Assembly: GCA_902805635.1 (NCBI GenBank)
Contig: CADCTC010000159.1
Coordinates: forward strand, 1-48,961
Source of the DNA: an uncultured Chloroflexota bacterium
GTDB lineage: Bacteria > Chloroflexota > UBA11872 > UBA12225
Reading direction: 5' to 3'
DNA length: 48,961 nt
Below, piece after piece: positions 30,291-39,044 of the stretch. Position 1 is the first letter of the stretch. The number at the start of each line of letters is the position of its first letter. The notes beneath the pieces are model-generated. The model did no database searches. It saw nothing but the letters and a program-made list of their open reading frames with translations, and was not told the origin of the DNA. The position numbers and the translations under genes were made by a program.

Positions 30291-33278
30291 TCAGTCCAGC
30301 GGAAGTCCCATGGGCCAGCGGGCAAGGACATCGTCGCTCACGGTCTGCACCGTCTCCCAGCGGAAGCCGCGCCGCGTGAACACGTCCAGGTCGGGCACCC
30401 ATCGCAGCTCGCCGTCGGCGGCCCAGAAGATGTAGTCCGCGCTGCCCTTGAGCAGCGTGCCGGGCGGCGGCAGTGCGGGTCGCTGCGCCGCGGCGCGCAG
30501 CGGTATGGCCACCTTGGTGCGCAACAGCTGGACGTTGCCTTGCGGCCGGCCGAGGTCCACGTAGCCAATGGACGCCTCATGCCGCACGTCATCGCTGCGA
30601 CTGATTCGGAAGCGCAGCCAGTGTGGCCCGTGGCCCGGCGGCCATGCGCCGGCGTGGGCAATCGGCACTTCCCGGTCGTCGATGAACTGGCGTGGTGGCT
30701 GGCCCGGCGTGATCTCCCAGCGCCACACCTGCAGCGTCCGTCCCAGGTCCGCGTCGGTCGCGTACACCGTCTCCGCCCTGGACTCGCCGTTGATCAACGA
30801 GAAGCGATCCTCACGTAGCGGTGTCTGCGTGGCATAGACCGCCTCGACAGTGAATGCATCGCGGTGCGACTGCACCGATGTGACGACTATGGGCTCGGTC
30901 TGCCATCGGACGCCGGCCGTGGGTCGTGTGCCCGGTGCGGCGTTTGCGGCGCCAGCTGCCGTGCCGGCCGGCACGGCGGAGAGCGCCGCGCTCGCGACGT
31001 ACAGCCGGGGGTGCTCGTCTGGGCTTCCCTGGGCCGCGGACGCCAGCGTGACGCGTAGCGGCGCCTGGACGTGAGGGGTGGTGTGCCAGGTGAGACCCGC
31101 CTGCAGGTAGAGCGGCGTGCGCCGTACGCCTCCACCGAAAGCCTCAATATCGAGTGTGACTGGACCGGCTTTGGAGGTAACAAGGCCGAGCGTCAGCGTG
31201 CGGTCCGCACCGTCACACGCAGCGGCCGGCGCCGCCGCGTCCGGCGCGCCGACCGCCACGGGCGCCACCATGCCGGCGCAGTCCAGGGCCACGCGGACCG
31301 GCTGGCCCGGTTGGACACGGGTGTCAAGCGTGGCTGTGTCCATGGGCGGCAGGACACCGCTGGGGTTGGTGTAGAGCGCGAAGGTGGCGCCACCCGCGAC
31401 GCGTGCGCCGGTGACCCCGTGCAGCCACGGATCGCCTCCTGCCGGCGTAACTATGTAGTCAACGCGGTCAGGCCAAACGCTGGTGGCGGCGTCGGTACGG
31501 TCGAACAGTCCCACCGGGCGACTGCCATTGCGCTTAATCGTGTGGTGCAGCGCCGCCTGCAGGCGAGCGCCACCGTAGCCTTCTGCGTCGCCAAGGGTGT
31601 GGAAGCCGATTGGGTGCGCCCGCACGGCGGCGTGCGCCGGGTCCAGCAGCACGCGGGTGGCGCCCGTGAGCCAGACCGAGCTTCCCGGCGCCACCCGTCG
31701 TGCCACGGCATCGATCTCCGCCAACTCGCCGGGCCGTAGGAGGGGCTCCCATGGCTGCAGGTAGAAGCCCTGCGCGAGCATGCTGCCGGCGAGGTAGGAG
31801 GCGGCGTACGGGACGGCGAGAGCGGCCGCCAACGCGAAGGCGGCGAGCGGACTGCCGACCGGCGCGAGACGCGGCCATCGGGCTGCCCAGCGACGTAGTT
31901 GGAGTGGCAGGGTGAGGGCGCCGGAGAGGCACAGCCCAACGCCGAGGAACGCGGTGATGGTGTACAGCTTGAAGACGGCGTAGGGGAAACTTTTCAGGTA
32001 GCGCGCATAGATGAAGAAGAGCACGCAGCCCAGCAGCGTGCCGGCCAGGGGCCAGTTGTGTCGCCGGCACGTCGCCAGGAGCCCGGCGCCGCACAGCGCA
32101 GCCGCGGCCGTCGCAAACGGCGCGGATTGCAGCGGGGTCGTCCCGATCAGCGACCACTGGCCAGCGCCGAGCCATACCGCGAGCGGCGGGAAGTCGGTCC
32201 ACCCCCACCCTGCCCCGGCGGTCTCGCTGACGTCGAACAGCAGGCGTCCCATGCTCTGGAAGCCCCACGCCACTGCGTCGAACACCGCGTATCCGCCAGC
32301 GACCAGGCCGACCAGACCCGCGACGGCCAGGCGCACGGCAAGCGCGCATCGCCGCGCGGCACTGCCCGGCGCGCAGAGCAATGCGACCGCTAGACCGGCG
32401 CCACCGAAGGCGGCGAGCAGCACGGCGACCTTTGTGTAGGACATCAGCACCAGGCCCAGGGCCAGGCCAGCCAATACCAGGGACCGCACATCGCGCAGGA
32501 ACATGGCCCGGCACAGGGCCAGCACTGCGAAGGGGGTGGCGGCAATGGCCGCGACGTTGGGACCGAAGCCGTAGCCGGGAGTCCACAGCACCAGCCCATG
32601 CAGCTGGGCCAGCCCGCCACCCGCCACGGCCCAGAGCCACGGCAGGCGCAGCGTGCGGTGGAAGACGAGGCTGACCGCCGGAGCGCCAAGCGCCAGCGCG
32701 ATGTAGCCCCCCAGGGGTACCGCTTCAAACTCGTCAAGCCAGGGGAAGAGGCGTAGGACCGCCAGCAGGACGTGGTACGCCCAGCCGGTCTCGATGCGGA
32801 AGGACCCCGCGCCAGTGCGCCAGCCTGCGGTATGGGCCCAGAACCCGTCTACGACTTCGACGAAAAACTCGTCGTCCTGGTTGGGAATTAGGAGCGCGAG
32901 GCTCCCCTGCAGGAGGTGCGGGAGCAGCGTCACGAGCAGCACGCCCACCGCCACCATTGCCAGCACCAGGGCACGCACAGGCGCCGCAGGGCGCCGTCTA
33001 CGGTGGCCGCCGATACCGAGGCGCATGAGCAGGTACAGATTGGCGCCACCCGCGGCGAGCGCGACTATGGCGAGCGCCGGCCCGAACGTCAGGACCGGCA
33101 GCAGCCAGTAGCAGGCCGCGGTGAGCAGTGACCAGCCGACGAGTGGCGCGAGGACCAGGCGATACGGTGCGAGCGCGCCGCGACACAGCCACCACGTCGG
33201 TGCGAAGCCGAGGTAGGTCAGCACCGCGACCCCTCCTGCGGCGGCGAGCAGAGCGCGGATCGCAATCACTGCTGCCAT
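30291..33278 (-). CDS. Large polytopic membrane protein with extracytoplasmic C-terminal half
   Basis: A 995-residue protein. The first 500 residues contain about 12 hydrophobic segments (for example GGVAVLTYLGFAPTWWLC and LVLAMVAVGVLLVTLLPHLLQG). An early loop has IPNQDDEFFVEVVDGFW; the acidic residues there fit the D-D/E catalytic loop of GT-C glycosyltransferases, though this is only a pattern match. Residues 500-995 are soluble and beta-rich, with a nucleotide- or sugar-recognition-like first part (TGATRVLLDPAHAAVRAHP) and a later carbohydrate-binding-type fold. Its partner with the same overall design is the convergent gene at 27462. It is not named in any family that I can recall with certainty. 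Confidence 0.7.
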   Translation of the reverse strand: MAAVIAIRALLAAAGGVAVLTYLGFAPTWWLCRGALAPYRLVLAPLVGWSLLTAACYWLLPVLTFGPALAIVALAAGGANLYLLMRLGIGGHRRRRPAAPVRALVLAMVAVGVLLVTLLPHLLQGSLALLIPNQDDEFFVEVVDGFWAHTAGWRTGAGSFRIETGWAYHVLLAVLRLFPWLDEFEAVPLGGYIALALGAPAVSLVFHRTLRLPWLWAVAGGGLAQLHGLVLWTPGYGFGPNVAAIAATPFAVLALCRAMFLRDVRSLVLAGLALGLVLMSYTKVAVLLAAFGGAGLAVALLCAPGSAARRCALAVRLAVAGLVGLVAGGYAVFDAVAWGFQSMGRLLFDVSETAGAGWGWTDFPPLAVWLGAGQWSLIGTTPLQSAPFATAAAALCGAGLLATCRRHNWPLAGTLLGCVLFFIYARYLKSFPYAVFKLYTITAFLGVGLCLSGALTLPLQLRRWAARWPRLAPVGSPLAAFALAAALAVPYAASYLAGSMLAQGFYLQPWEPLLRPGELAEIDAVARRVAPGSSVWLTGATRVLLDPAHAAVRAHPIGFHTLGDAEGYGGARLQAALHHTIKRNGSRPVGLFDRTDAATSVWPDRVDYIVTPAGGDPWLHGVTGARVAGGATFALYTNPSGVLPPMDTATLDTRVQPGQPVRVALDCAGMVAPVAVGAPDAAAPAAACDGADRTLTLGLVTSKAGPVTLDIEAFGGGVRRTPLYLQAGLTWHTTPHVQAPLRVTLASAAQGSPDEHPRLYVASAALSAVPAGTAAGAANAAPGTRPTAGVRWQTEPIVVTSVQSHRDAFTVEAVYATQTPLREDRFSLINGESRAETVYATDADLGRTLQVWRWEITPGQPPRQFIDDREVPIAHAGAWPPGHGPHWLRFRISRSDDVRHEASIGYVDLGRPQGNVQLLRTKVAIPLRAAAQRPALPPPGTLLKGSADYIFWAADGELRWVPDLDVFTRRGFRWETVQTVSDDVLARWPMGLPLD

Positions 33279-33357
33279 GGGTACCCGGCATAGTAGAACG
33301 CGCTCGCTGCCATTCCTCCTGCGCGCGAGGCCCCTGGTCGCGACCGTGGTGCTGCGG

Positions 33358-34707
33358 TTAGTTTCGGGACGCCTCGTCCAGGGCAGCCTGCATCCGCTGC
33401 TGAGCCTGGCTCAACATCTCCCGGGCGGAAGTCTCCCCCGCGATCACCTTCTGCAGCCCCTCGTTGACAGGGCCGCTGCCGATCGGCAGCACCACCGGCG
33501 CCAGCACCTTGTCCGCCTTGGCCGGCGCCTCCATGACGAACGGCATGTTGCTGGCCGGATCCACCTTGAGCTTCTGCGCCACGTCCTTGTTGTAGCCCAC
33601 CCAGCCGATCGAGTCCTGGATCAGCTGGTTCGCTTCGGGGGTGGTCAGGTACTCCATGTAGCGAAACGCCGCGTCGGGTTGCGGCGCGCCGGTGGGCATG
33701 CTGACCGTCCAGGCGCCGCCTAGCTGGATTACCTTCTGGGCCTTCTCGCCAGGCGCCCAGCCGATGCCCAGCTTGAGCGCCGGCGCGTTCTTGAACAATA
33801 CCCCCGCCGAGACGTAGCTGCTGACTTTCATCGACTCGGCACCCTGGGCGCTGGCGCCGTTCGCCGCGTTCCACAGCGGATACTGCTTGCGGAAGTCCGC
33901 CAGATGCGGCGGTCCGATGCGCTGCGTCACCGCGGCGATCAGCTCCACCGCCGCCACCAGACCCGGCTGCACTAGTGAAATCTTGCTGTTCTTCGCGTCG
34001 TACCAGGTGACGTTGTAGGCTGTCGCCCAGTAGTTCAACAAGTTCTCGCCGGACTCAGCCAGCGGCTGCCACCCCAGCCGTGTGATGGGCTGTCCGGGCG
34101 CCGGCTCGTGCAGCCGCTCCGCCACCTGGCGCAGCTCCGCCAGCGTCGCCGGCGGCTTCGCCGGGTCCAGCCCCTTCTCCTGGAAATGGGCCCGGTTCCA
34201 AAAATGAAACGAGGCCGGACCATGCTCCCACGCCGGCAGTGCATACACTTTGCCGTTCCAGGAGGCCGCCTCCAGTTGCGCGGGATAGAACTTGTCCCGC
34301 CGCGCCACCTTGCTCCGTCCGATGCGCTCGTCCAGCGATTGGATCGTGCTCTTGCGCGCCATCTGCGTCACTGCGCTGCCGGAGAACGTCGTCACGTCCG
34401 GAGGCGTGCCGCCCGCCACCGCACTGATCAGCTTGTCCATGCTCGCGCCGAAGTGCGTCAGCTCCACCGTCACTTCGGGCGCCACTTGGGCGGTAAAGGT
34501 CTGGTTCACTTTGTTCTGGCCGTCCAGCTGAAACTGGCTGCCCCAGTTGGTCCAGAACTGCACAGTAGCTGGGCGGGCGCCCTGCACCGGTGTGTTCCCT
34601 CCCGCCCGGCTACCCGGCCCGCCACACGCCGCCAAGGCCCCCGCCACTCCCGGTCCGGCGCTCAGCGCAACCCCTGCCAGCGCAAGACGCCTCCGACTAA
34701 TTGCCAT
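33358..34707 (-). CDS. Sugar ABC transporter substrate-binding lipoprotein (SBP family 1)
   Basis: A 449-residue carbohydrate-binding protein for an ABC importer. The signal has twin arginines (SRRRLAL) and a lipobox ending at C28 (ALAAC). Family landmarks are TVQFWTNWGSQF, GGTPPDVTTFSGSAV, KVYALPAWEHGPASFHFWNRAHFQEKGLDPAKPPATL and the C-terminal GGAWTVSMPTG with FRYMEYLTTPEANQ. No permease genes lie next to it. Start ATG 34707 has AGGAGG 7 nt upstream; a longer start at 34776 is excluded because that codon lies upstream of the promoter found at 34748-34776. It is divergent from the VWA operon. Confidence 0.9.
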   Translation of the reverse strand: MAISRRRLALAGVALSAGPGVAGALAACGGPGSRAGGNTPVQGARPATVQFWTNWGSQFQLDGQNKVNQTFTAQVAPEVTVELTHFGASMDKLISAVAGGTPPDVTTFSGSAVTQMARKSTIQSLDERIGRSKVARRDKFYPAQLEAASWNGKVYALPAWEHGPASFHFWNRAHFQEKGLDPAKPPATLAELRQVAERLHEPAPGQPITRLGWQPLAESGENLLNYWATAYNVTWYDAKNSKISLVQPGLVAAVELIAAVTQRIGPPHLADFRKQYPLWNAANGASAQGAESMKVSSYVSAGVLFKNAPALKLGIGWAPGEKAQKVIQLGGAWTVSMPTGAPQPDAAFRYMEYLTTPEANQLIQDSIGWVGYNKDVAQKLKVDPASNMPFVMEAPAKADKVLAPVVLPIGSGPVNEGLQKVIAGETSAREMLSQAQQRMQAALDEASRN

Positions 34708-34747
34708 CCGATTCCTCCTGCGAAACGCCAATGTGCTTAGTGCAGCC

Positions 34748-34776
34748 ACTGTACTCTGGCCCGCAGAAAATGGCAA
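34748..34776 (-). promoter_or_regulatory. Sigma70-type promoter of the sugar-binding protein gene
   Basis: On the minus strand TTGCCA (34771-34776) and TACAGT (34748-34753) are spaced by exactly 17 bp. The expected start of transcription near 34741 gives a leader of about 33 nt that holds the AGGAGG ribosome site before ATG 34707. Confidence 0.55.
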
Positions 34777-34904
34777 TCATCCCGCGAAGCACGTAAGACG
34801 CAGGTGACGTGTGGCAGGCAACTTGCACCCTGGCCCGTGCCCAGTGCGGTGGACCCGGCTCCTTTAACCACTCAGGTCCCGCGGTGCGGCCCAAGGAACG
34901 ACGC

Positions 34905-36278
34905 ATGCTCAACGCCACTGTCAAGGCCCACCGGCCGTACCTGCGCGCCGCGGGCGGTCCACAGAAGCTCTTCGTCATGCTCGCGCTTGAGCCAACGTCG
35001 GAGGCCGGGCGCGCCCGGCCCCGAGTGGCGCTCGCCCTGGTGCTTGATACCAGCGGATCGATGCGCGAGCCGGCGCCCGGCATCGAGCCCGAAGTGACGC
35101 CCACTGCGCCGTTCGTAGTGGACGGCAAGACATACAACGCCACGTTCAATGGCCGTACCAAGCTGGACATCGCGGTGGAAGCCGCGCGCCGCGTCCTGGA
35201 GAGTCCGCACATCCAACCGGACGACACCGTCTCCCTGATCCAGTTTGACGACCGCTCCAGCGTAGTCGCCGCGGGCAACGCCGGCGCCGATCGCGCCGCG
35301 CTGCTGGCAGGAGTAGACCGCCTGAGTGAGTTCAGCGGCGGCACCCATATGGGACCCGGCTTGCACAATGCGGCGCGGGAGCTCCAGCCGCACGAAGATG
35401 CCGGTCGCACGGTCTTCCTGCTGACCGATGGTCGGGCCGTAGATGAAGACGAGTGCCGTGAGGCAGCTGGCGCGCTCGCCCAGCACCAGGCGCGCATCGT
35501 CGCGCTGGGAGTCGGGGAGGAGTACAACGAGGATCTGCTGGCCGACCTGAGCAGCGCCACGCGTGGCCGGCCGTACGACTTCCGCGACATGGCGGCGCTG
35601 CCCCAGATCCTGGAAGACGAGCTCGGCGCCGCGACGCGGCAGGTGGTCTCCGACGTGCAGGTGGCAGTGAAGACGGTGCGCGACGTGAAGCTGGTATCCG
35701 CGACGCGTGCGTATCCCAGCCTGGCCGACCTTGACCCAACGCAGTCGCCGCTGCAGCTCGGTAGCCTGGAATCCGGGGAGCGCACCGTCTTCGTCCTGGA
35801 GTTCGACGTTGCCGAGCGCCCCGCCGTGCGCGCGCGCCTGGCGCAGATCGGGATTACCTATTGGATTCCTGCCGAGCGGTACCGCGGCGAGGTCACGCCA
35901 ATCGACCTGCTCGTGGAGTTCACGGAGGAAGAGGCGCTCGCGGCGGCCGTAGATCCAGAAGTGATGGGCTACGTGCAGCAGCGCAACGTGGATGCCCTGG
36001 TGCGCCGTGCCACCGAGCAGGCAACGAACGACCCCGTGCAGGCTGCCAAAACGCTGCAAGTAGCGCGCGCCATGACCCAGCGCCTGGGCAACCGCGGCAT
36101 GACGGTAGCGCTGGGCAAGGCGGAGGAAGAGCTCAAGGGCACCGGCGGTATCTCTGCCGGGACCCGAAAAACGATCAAGCTGGGCGCCCGCACGCGCACC
36201 ATGCGCGTTGGCGGGCCCGATGAAACGCCCCAGAACGTCCCATCCGAAGAAGACATCCGCCGCATGACCGGCGCGTAG
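34905..36278 (+). CDS. VWA (MIDAS) domain protein, first gene of the phospho-signalling operon
   Basis: A 457-residue cytoplasmic protein with a von Willebrand factor A domain. The metal-ion-dependent adhesion site is complete: D48, S50 and S52 in LVLDTSGSM, a threonine in FSGGTHMG, and the aspartate in FLLTDGRAVDED. A second part (about 260-360) is beta-rich, and a helical C-terminus (about 370-430) includes AKTLQVARAMTQRLGNRG. In TerY-like systems such a VWA protein works with a kinase and a phosphatase. ATG 34905 with AAGGA upstream is preferred to a start at 34809, whose added residues are unlike a VWA domain. It is followed after 12 bp by the FHA gene. Confidence 0.88.
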   Translation: MLNATVKAHRPYLRAAGGPQKLFVMLALEPTSEAGRARPRVALALVLDTSGSMREPAPGIEPEVTPTAPFVVDGKTYNATFNGRTKLDIAVEAARRVLESPHIQPDDTVSLIQFDDRSSVVAAGNAGADRAALLAGVDRLSEFSGGTHMGPGLHNAARELQPHEDAGRTVFLLTDGRAVDEDECREAAGALAQHQARIVALGVGEEYNEDLLADLSSATRGRPYDFRDMAALPQILEDELGAATRQVVSDVQVAVKTVRDVKLVSATRAYPSLADLDPTQSPLQLGSLESGERTVFVLEFDVAERPAVRARLAQIGITYWIPAERYRGEVTPIDLLVEFTEEEALAAAVDPEVMGYVQQRNVDALVRRATEQATNDPVQAAKTLQVARAMTQRLGNRGMTVALGKAEEELKGTGGISAGTRKTIKLGARTRTMRVGGPDETPQNVPSEEDIRRMTGA

Positions 36279-36290
36279 AGGGAGAACTCG

Positions 36291-37079
36291 ATGCAAACGT
36301 GTGAGGTATGCGGGAAGCAGAACCCGCCCGGCCTGGAATATTGTGAGGACTGCGGCACGTCGTTAAAGGGGACCGCCCAGGGCGGAGGGCAGCAAGCGGC
36401 CTCGGCTCCCGGCTCGCAGCCGGGCGCCGGGTCCAGCGCAGGCGCATCCGGCACCGCCGAGGCCGCGTCGCCAGCTGCGGCGGGCGCGCAGCCTCCGGTC
36501 GCGGACGCGGTCACGACACCTGAGGGTGCGTCGGTAGCAGATGCCTCGCCCCCAACACCTGCCGGCCCTGCGCCGCAAGCGGCCCCATCGTCCCTTGCGA
36601 TGGACCCGTCAGCCGGCCCAGGCGCAGCGGCCGGCGCCGCGGCGCCGGCCGACGCGGGCGCGGGTATCGCCGATGCGGGTGCGCCGGGCTCTGTGGCCGG
36701 TGCCGCCGGCGCAGCCGGTACGGGCGCCTCGACCGGTGGTGGTCAACCGCGCCTGCTGATCAAGAAGTACGGTGCCCTCACCGGTGATGAGATCCCGTTG
36801 ATGGGCGAGCGACTCGTCGTCGGTCGATTCGACCCGGAGACCGGGCCGGTGGATATCGACCTGTCGGCTGCCGCCGAGGCCGAGCACATCTCCCGCCACC
36901 ACGCCGAGCTGTACCGCGAGGCGGGCCAGTGGCTGGTCCGGGACCTGGGCTCCACTAACGGCGTCTTCGTCAGGACTGGCGAGGGTACGTTCGGGCCGCG
37001 CATCACCGCGCCGCGTCCGCTCGCCGACGGCGATGAGGTCGCCTTCGGGAACGCCCGTCTCATCTTCAGGAGCGCTTGA
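36291..37079 (+). CDS. Zinc-ribbon and FHA-domain phosphopeptide-binding protein
   Basis: A 262-residue protein. Residues 1-21 are a small zinc ribbon, C4-x2-C7-x10-C18-x2-C21, with NPPG at 11-14. Residues 28-150 are an Ala/Pro/Gly linker. Residues 155-262 form an FHA domain that would bind phosphothreonine: GR at 178-179, S201-R-H-H204, N223 in LGSTNGVFV, and a final PLADGDEVAFGNARL. It is most likely the reader of the kinase at 39045. GGGAGA just before the ATG is its ribosome site. The stop overlaps the alternative TTG of the next gene by 4 nt. The same zinc-ribbon spacing and NPPG occur in that kinase, which hints at shared partners. Confidence 0.9.
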   Translation: MQTCEVCGKQNPPGLEYCEDCGTSLKGTAQGGGQQAASAPGSQPGAGSSAGASGTAEAASPAAAGAQPPVADAVTTPEGASVADASPPTPAGPAPQAAPSSLAMDPSAGPGAAAGAAAPADAGAGIADAGAPGSVAGAAGAAGTGASTGGGQPRLLIKKYGALTGDEIPLMGERLVVGRFDPETGPVDIDLSAAAEAEHISRHHAELYREAGQWLVRDLGSTNGVFVRTGEGTFGPRITAPRPLADGDEVAFGNARLIFRSA

Positions 37080-37084
37080 CGCTC

Positions 37085-39010
37085 ATGGAGCAGTCTGCGG
37101 CCGATCCCCTGGCGTCACCAGCATCTCCTGAATCTGACGACCCGGCCGCCGCCGGGTCACCCGATCCGGAAGCAACAGGTGTCTCCGTCTCCATAGAACC
37201 TGGTATCGAGCCCTCAACGTCTGAAGTGGTCGAGACGCCGCCGTTCCAGGCCGTCGCGCCCGAAGACGCGCCCGCCGTGCCGCCCACCATCGAAGCGCGT
37301 GCGAGCGTAACTCCGCAGAACGGGGACTTGGAAGAACCCACGAGCGTCGCTCCTGAAAGCGGGGACCTCGAAGAGCTTACGTTGCCGTCGACGGTGGAGG
37401 CCCCGCAGCCCCTGGAGGCCGGCAGCGCGGTTGGGCCGGATGGCCGGGCTCAGGTGGTGCGCCACATCGGCGCGCACGGGCGTGTGAACCGCTACGAGGC
37501 CACCTGGCGTGACGACGCCGGCCAGGTTGTTCCGGTGGAGCTCTGGGAGTCCCCTGCCGGGCACGAGGGCCTGCGCCTTGAGGCGGAAGTGCGCTCAGCG
37601 GTGCGCTATGCCATGCTGCCGCGCAGCTACGCATCGTTCGAGCATGAAGGGCGTCTCTACCTCGTCACCGATCCTGATCCTGAGGCGGGGCAGACCCTTG
37701 AAGACGCGCTACGTGCCGGGCTTGCTGTCGACCAGGCCATATCTTTCATGCTGCAGCTGGCCCAGGCGCTGCGCCGCCTTCACCAGGCAGGCTGGGCGCT
37801 GGTGGGTCTTACCCCGGCTGATGTCCGACTGGGCGATCCTCTCCGGGTGACCCGCCTGGGGAATGCCGTCCGTATTGGGCAGTCGCCGCCTCATCCACTG
37901 CATGTCCCCGGATCTTCCGCTCCGGAGCTGGCGAACCCTTCCGCGGTCACCGGCAAGGAAGATGTCTACACCCTCGGTGCGCTCTTGTTCCACGCCGCTG
38001 CCGGGCAGCCTGTGCCCGAGTCGGGCGCGGAGACGGCATCGCTGCCGATGCTGGTCCAGGTGCCGGGCCTCCCGCAGCTGCTGTCTCAGGCGCTTGCGCC
38101 GGTGGACGAGCGCCTGGACCTGGAGGCGTTCTACCGCGAGCTGCTGACGCTCAAGCGCCGCCTCTCCGAGGTCGCCCTGGCGCTGGAGGTTGCCAGCGCC
38201 ACCAGCGTCGGGCTCAACCCCACCCGCTTCGTCAACGAGGACTCGTGCGGCTATGTGACCTGGTGCGTGGCAGGCGTGGACGGACTCGTCTACCGCGCCC
38301 TCCTGGTCGTTGCGGACGGTATGGGTGGCATGGAGGCCGGCGAGGTGGCAAGCCAGACCGCGCTGCGTACCGTGCTCAGCGCCGCCACGGTCCCTGCCCC
38401 GCCCGGCGAAGGCACGTCTGACGGCCGGCCCGCGGGCGGCGCGCCCGAAGCTGCGCCGCTGGACCTGGTCGGCCTGATCAAGCGGGCTGCTCCCGCGGTC
38501 CACGCCGCCGGCCAGGGGCGCGAGATGGGCACCACGCTCACCTGCGTGGAGGTCTTCGGCGGCGAGCTGACTCTGGCTCACGTAGGGGACACGCGCGCCT
38601 ACCTGCTGCGTGCCGGTGTGCTCACCCAGCTGTCGGTGGACCACTCGCTGGTCGCCGCCATGGTGACCAGTGGCGTGCTCTCTAAGGAAGAAGCGCGCGG
38701 CCACCCCGACAGCAACAAGGTGCTGCGCTCCCTGGGTGGCCAGCGTAAACTTCCCCACGAGGGCTACGTCGATACCCTGCAGGAGGGCTTCGGCCAGTCT
38801 AGCCTACGCCTCCAGCCCGACGACATGGTGCTGCTCTGCTCGGACGGCGTGTGGGGCTCAGTGCCCGACGAGCGGATAGCGGAAGTCCTGAGGCTGGGAC
38901 CAGACTGCCCGGTGGCGGCGCGCACGCTTATCGCCGAAGCGCTGCGAGCCGGCGCCCCCGACAACGCCGCGGCGGTGGTTGCCCGCTGCGTGCGCGCGCC
39001 ATCGTGGTAG
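37085..39010 (+). CDS. PP2C-family phosphatase fused to a degenerate kinase domain
   Basis: A 641-residue protein with three parts. Residues 1-115 are acidic and disordered. Residues 122-375 look like a kinase fold that has lost its active site: the VAIK lysine is missing, the HRD/N loop reads WALVGLTPADVRLG at 237-250, DFG is absent, but the SAPEL motif and the EDVYTLGALLFHAAAG segment (292-307) remain. Residues 380-641 are a PP2C phosphatase with all metal ligands: D386, D411-G in ADGMGG, GDTR at 501-504, D587 and D626. ATG 37085 is preferred; TTG 37076 overlaps the FHA stop but lies too close to AGGAG at 37068. Confidence 0.88.
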   Translation: MEQSAADPLASPASPESDDPAAAGSPDPEATGVSVSIEPGIEPSTSEVVETPPFQAVAPEDAPAVPPTIEARASVTPQNGDLEEPTSVAPESGDLEELTLPSTVEAPQPLEAGSAVGPDGRAQVVRHIGAHGRVNRYEATWRDDAGQVVPVELWESPAGHEGLRLEAEVRSAVRYAMLPRSYASFEHEGRLYLVTDPDPEAGQTLEDALRAGLAVDQAISFMLQLAQALRRLHQAGWALVGLTPADVRLGDPLRVTRLGNAVRIGQSPPHPLHVPGSSAPELANPSAVTGKEDVYTLGALLFHAAAGQPVPESGAETASLPMLVQVPGLPQLLSQALAPVDERLDLEAFYRELLTLKRRLSEVALALEVASATSVGLNPTRFVNEDSCGYVTWCVAGVDGLVYRALLVVADGMGGMEAGEVASQTALRTVLSAATVPAPPGEGTSDGRPAGGAPEAAPLDLVGLIKRAAPAVHAAGQGREMGTTLTCVEVFGGELTLAHVGDTRAYLLRAGVLTQLSVDHSLVAAMVTSGVLSKEEARGHPDSNKVLRSLGGQRKLPHEGYVDTLQEGFGQSSLRLQPDDMVLLCSDGVWGSVPDERIAEVLRLGPDCPVAARTLIAEALRAGAPDNAAAVVARCVRAPSW

Positions 39011-39044
39011 TTGATCTGGACCAAGCTGTGGGAGCGCTCCGCGC

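Noticed and set aside
34872..36296. 474-codon frame antisense to the VWA gene.
   Set aside because: The VWA frame has an intact MIDAS motif and a ribosome site; the antisense frame has neither.
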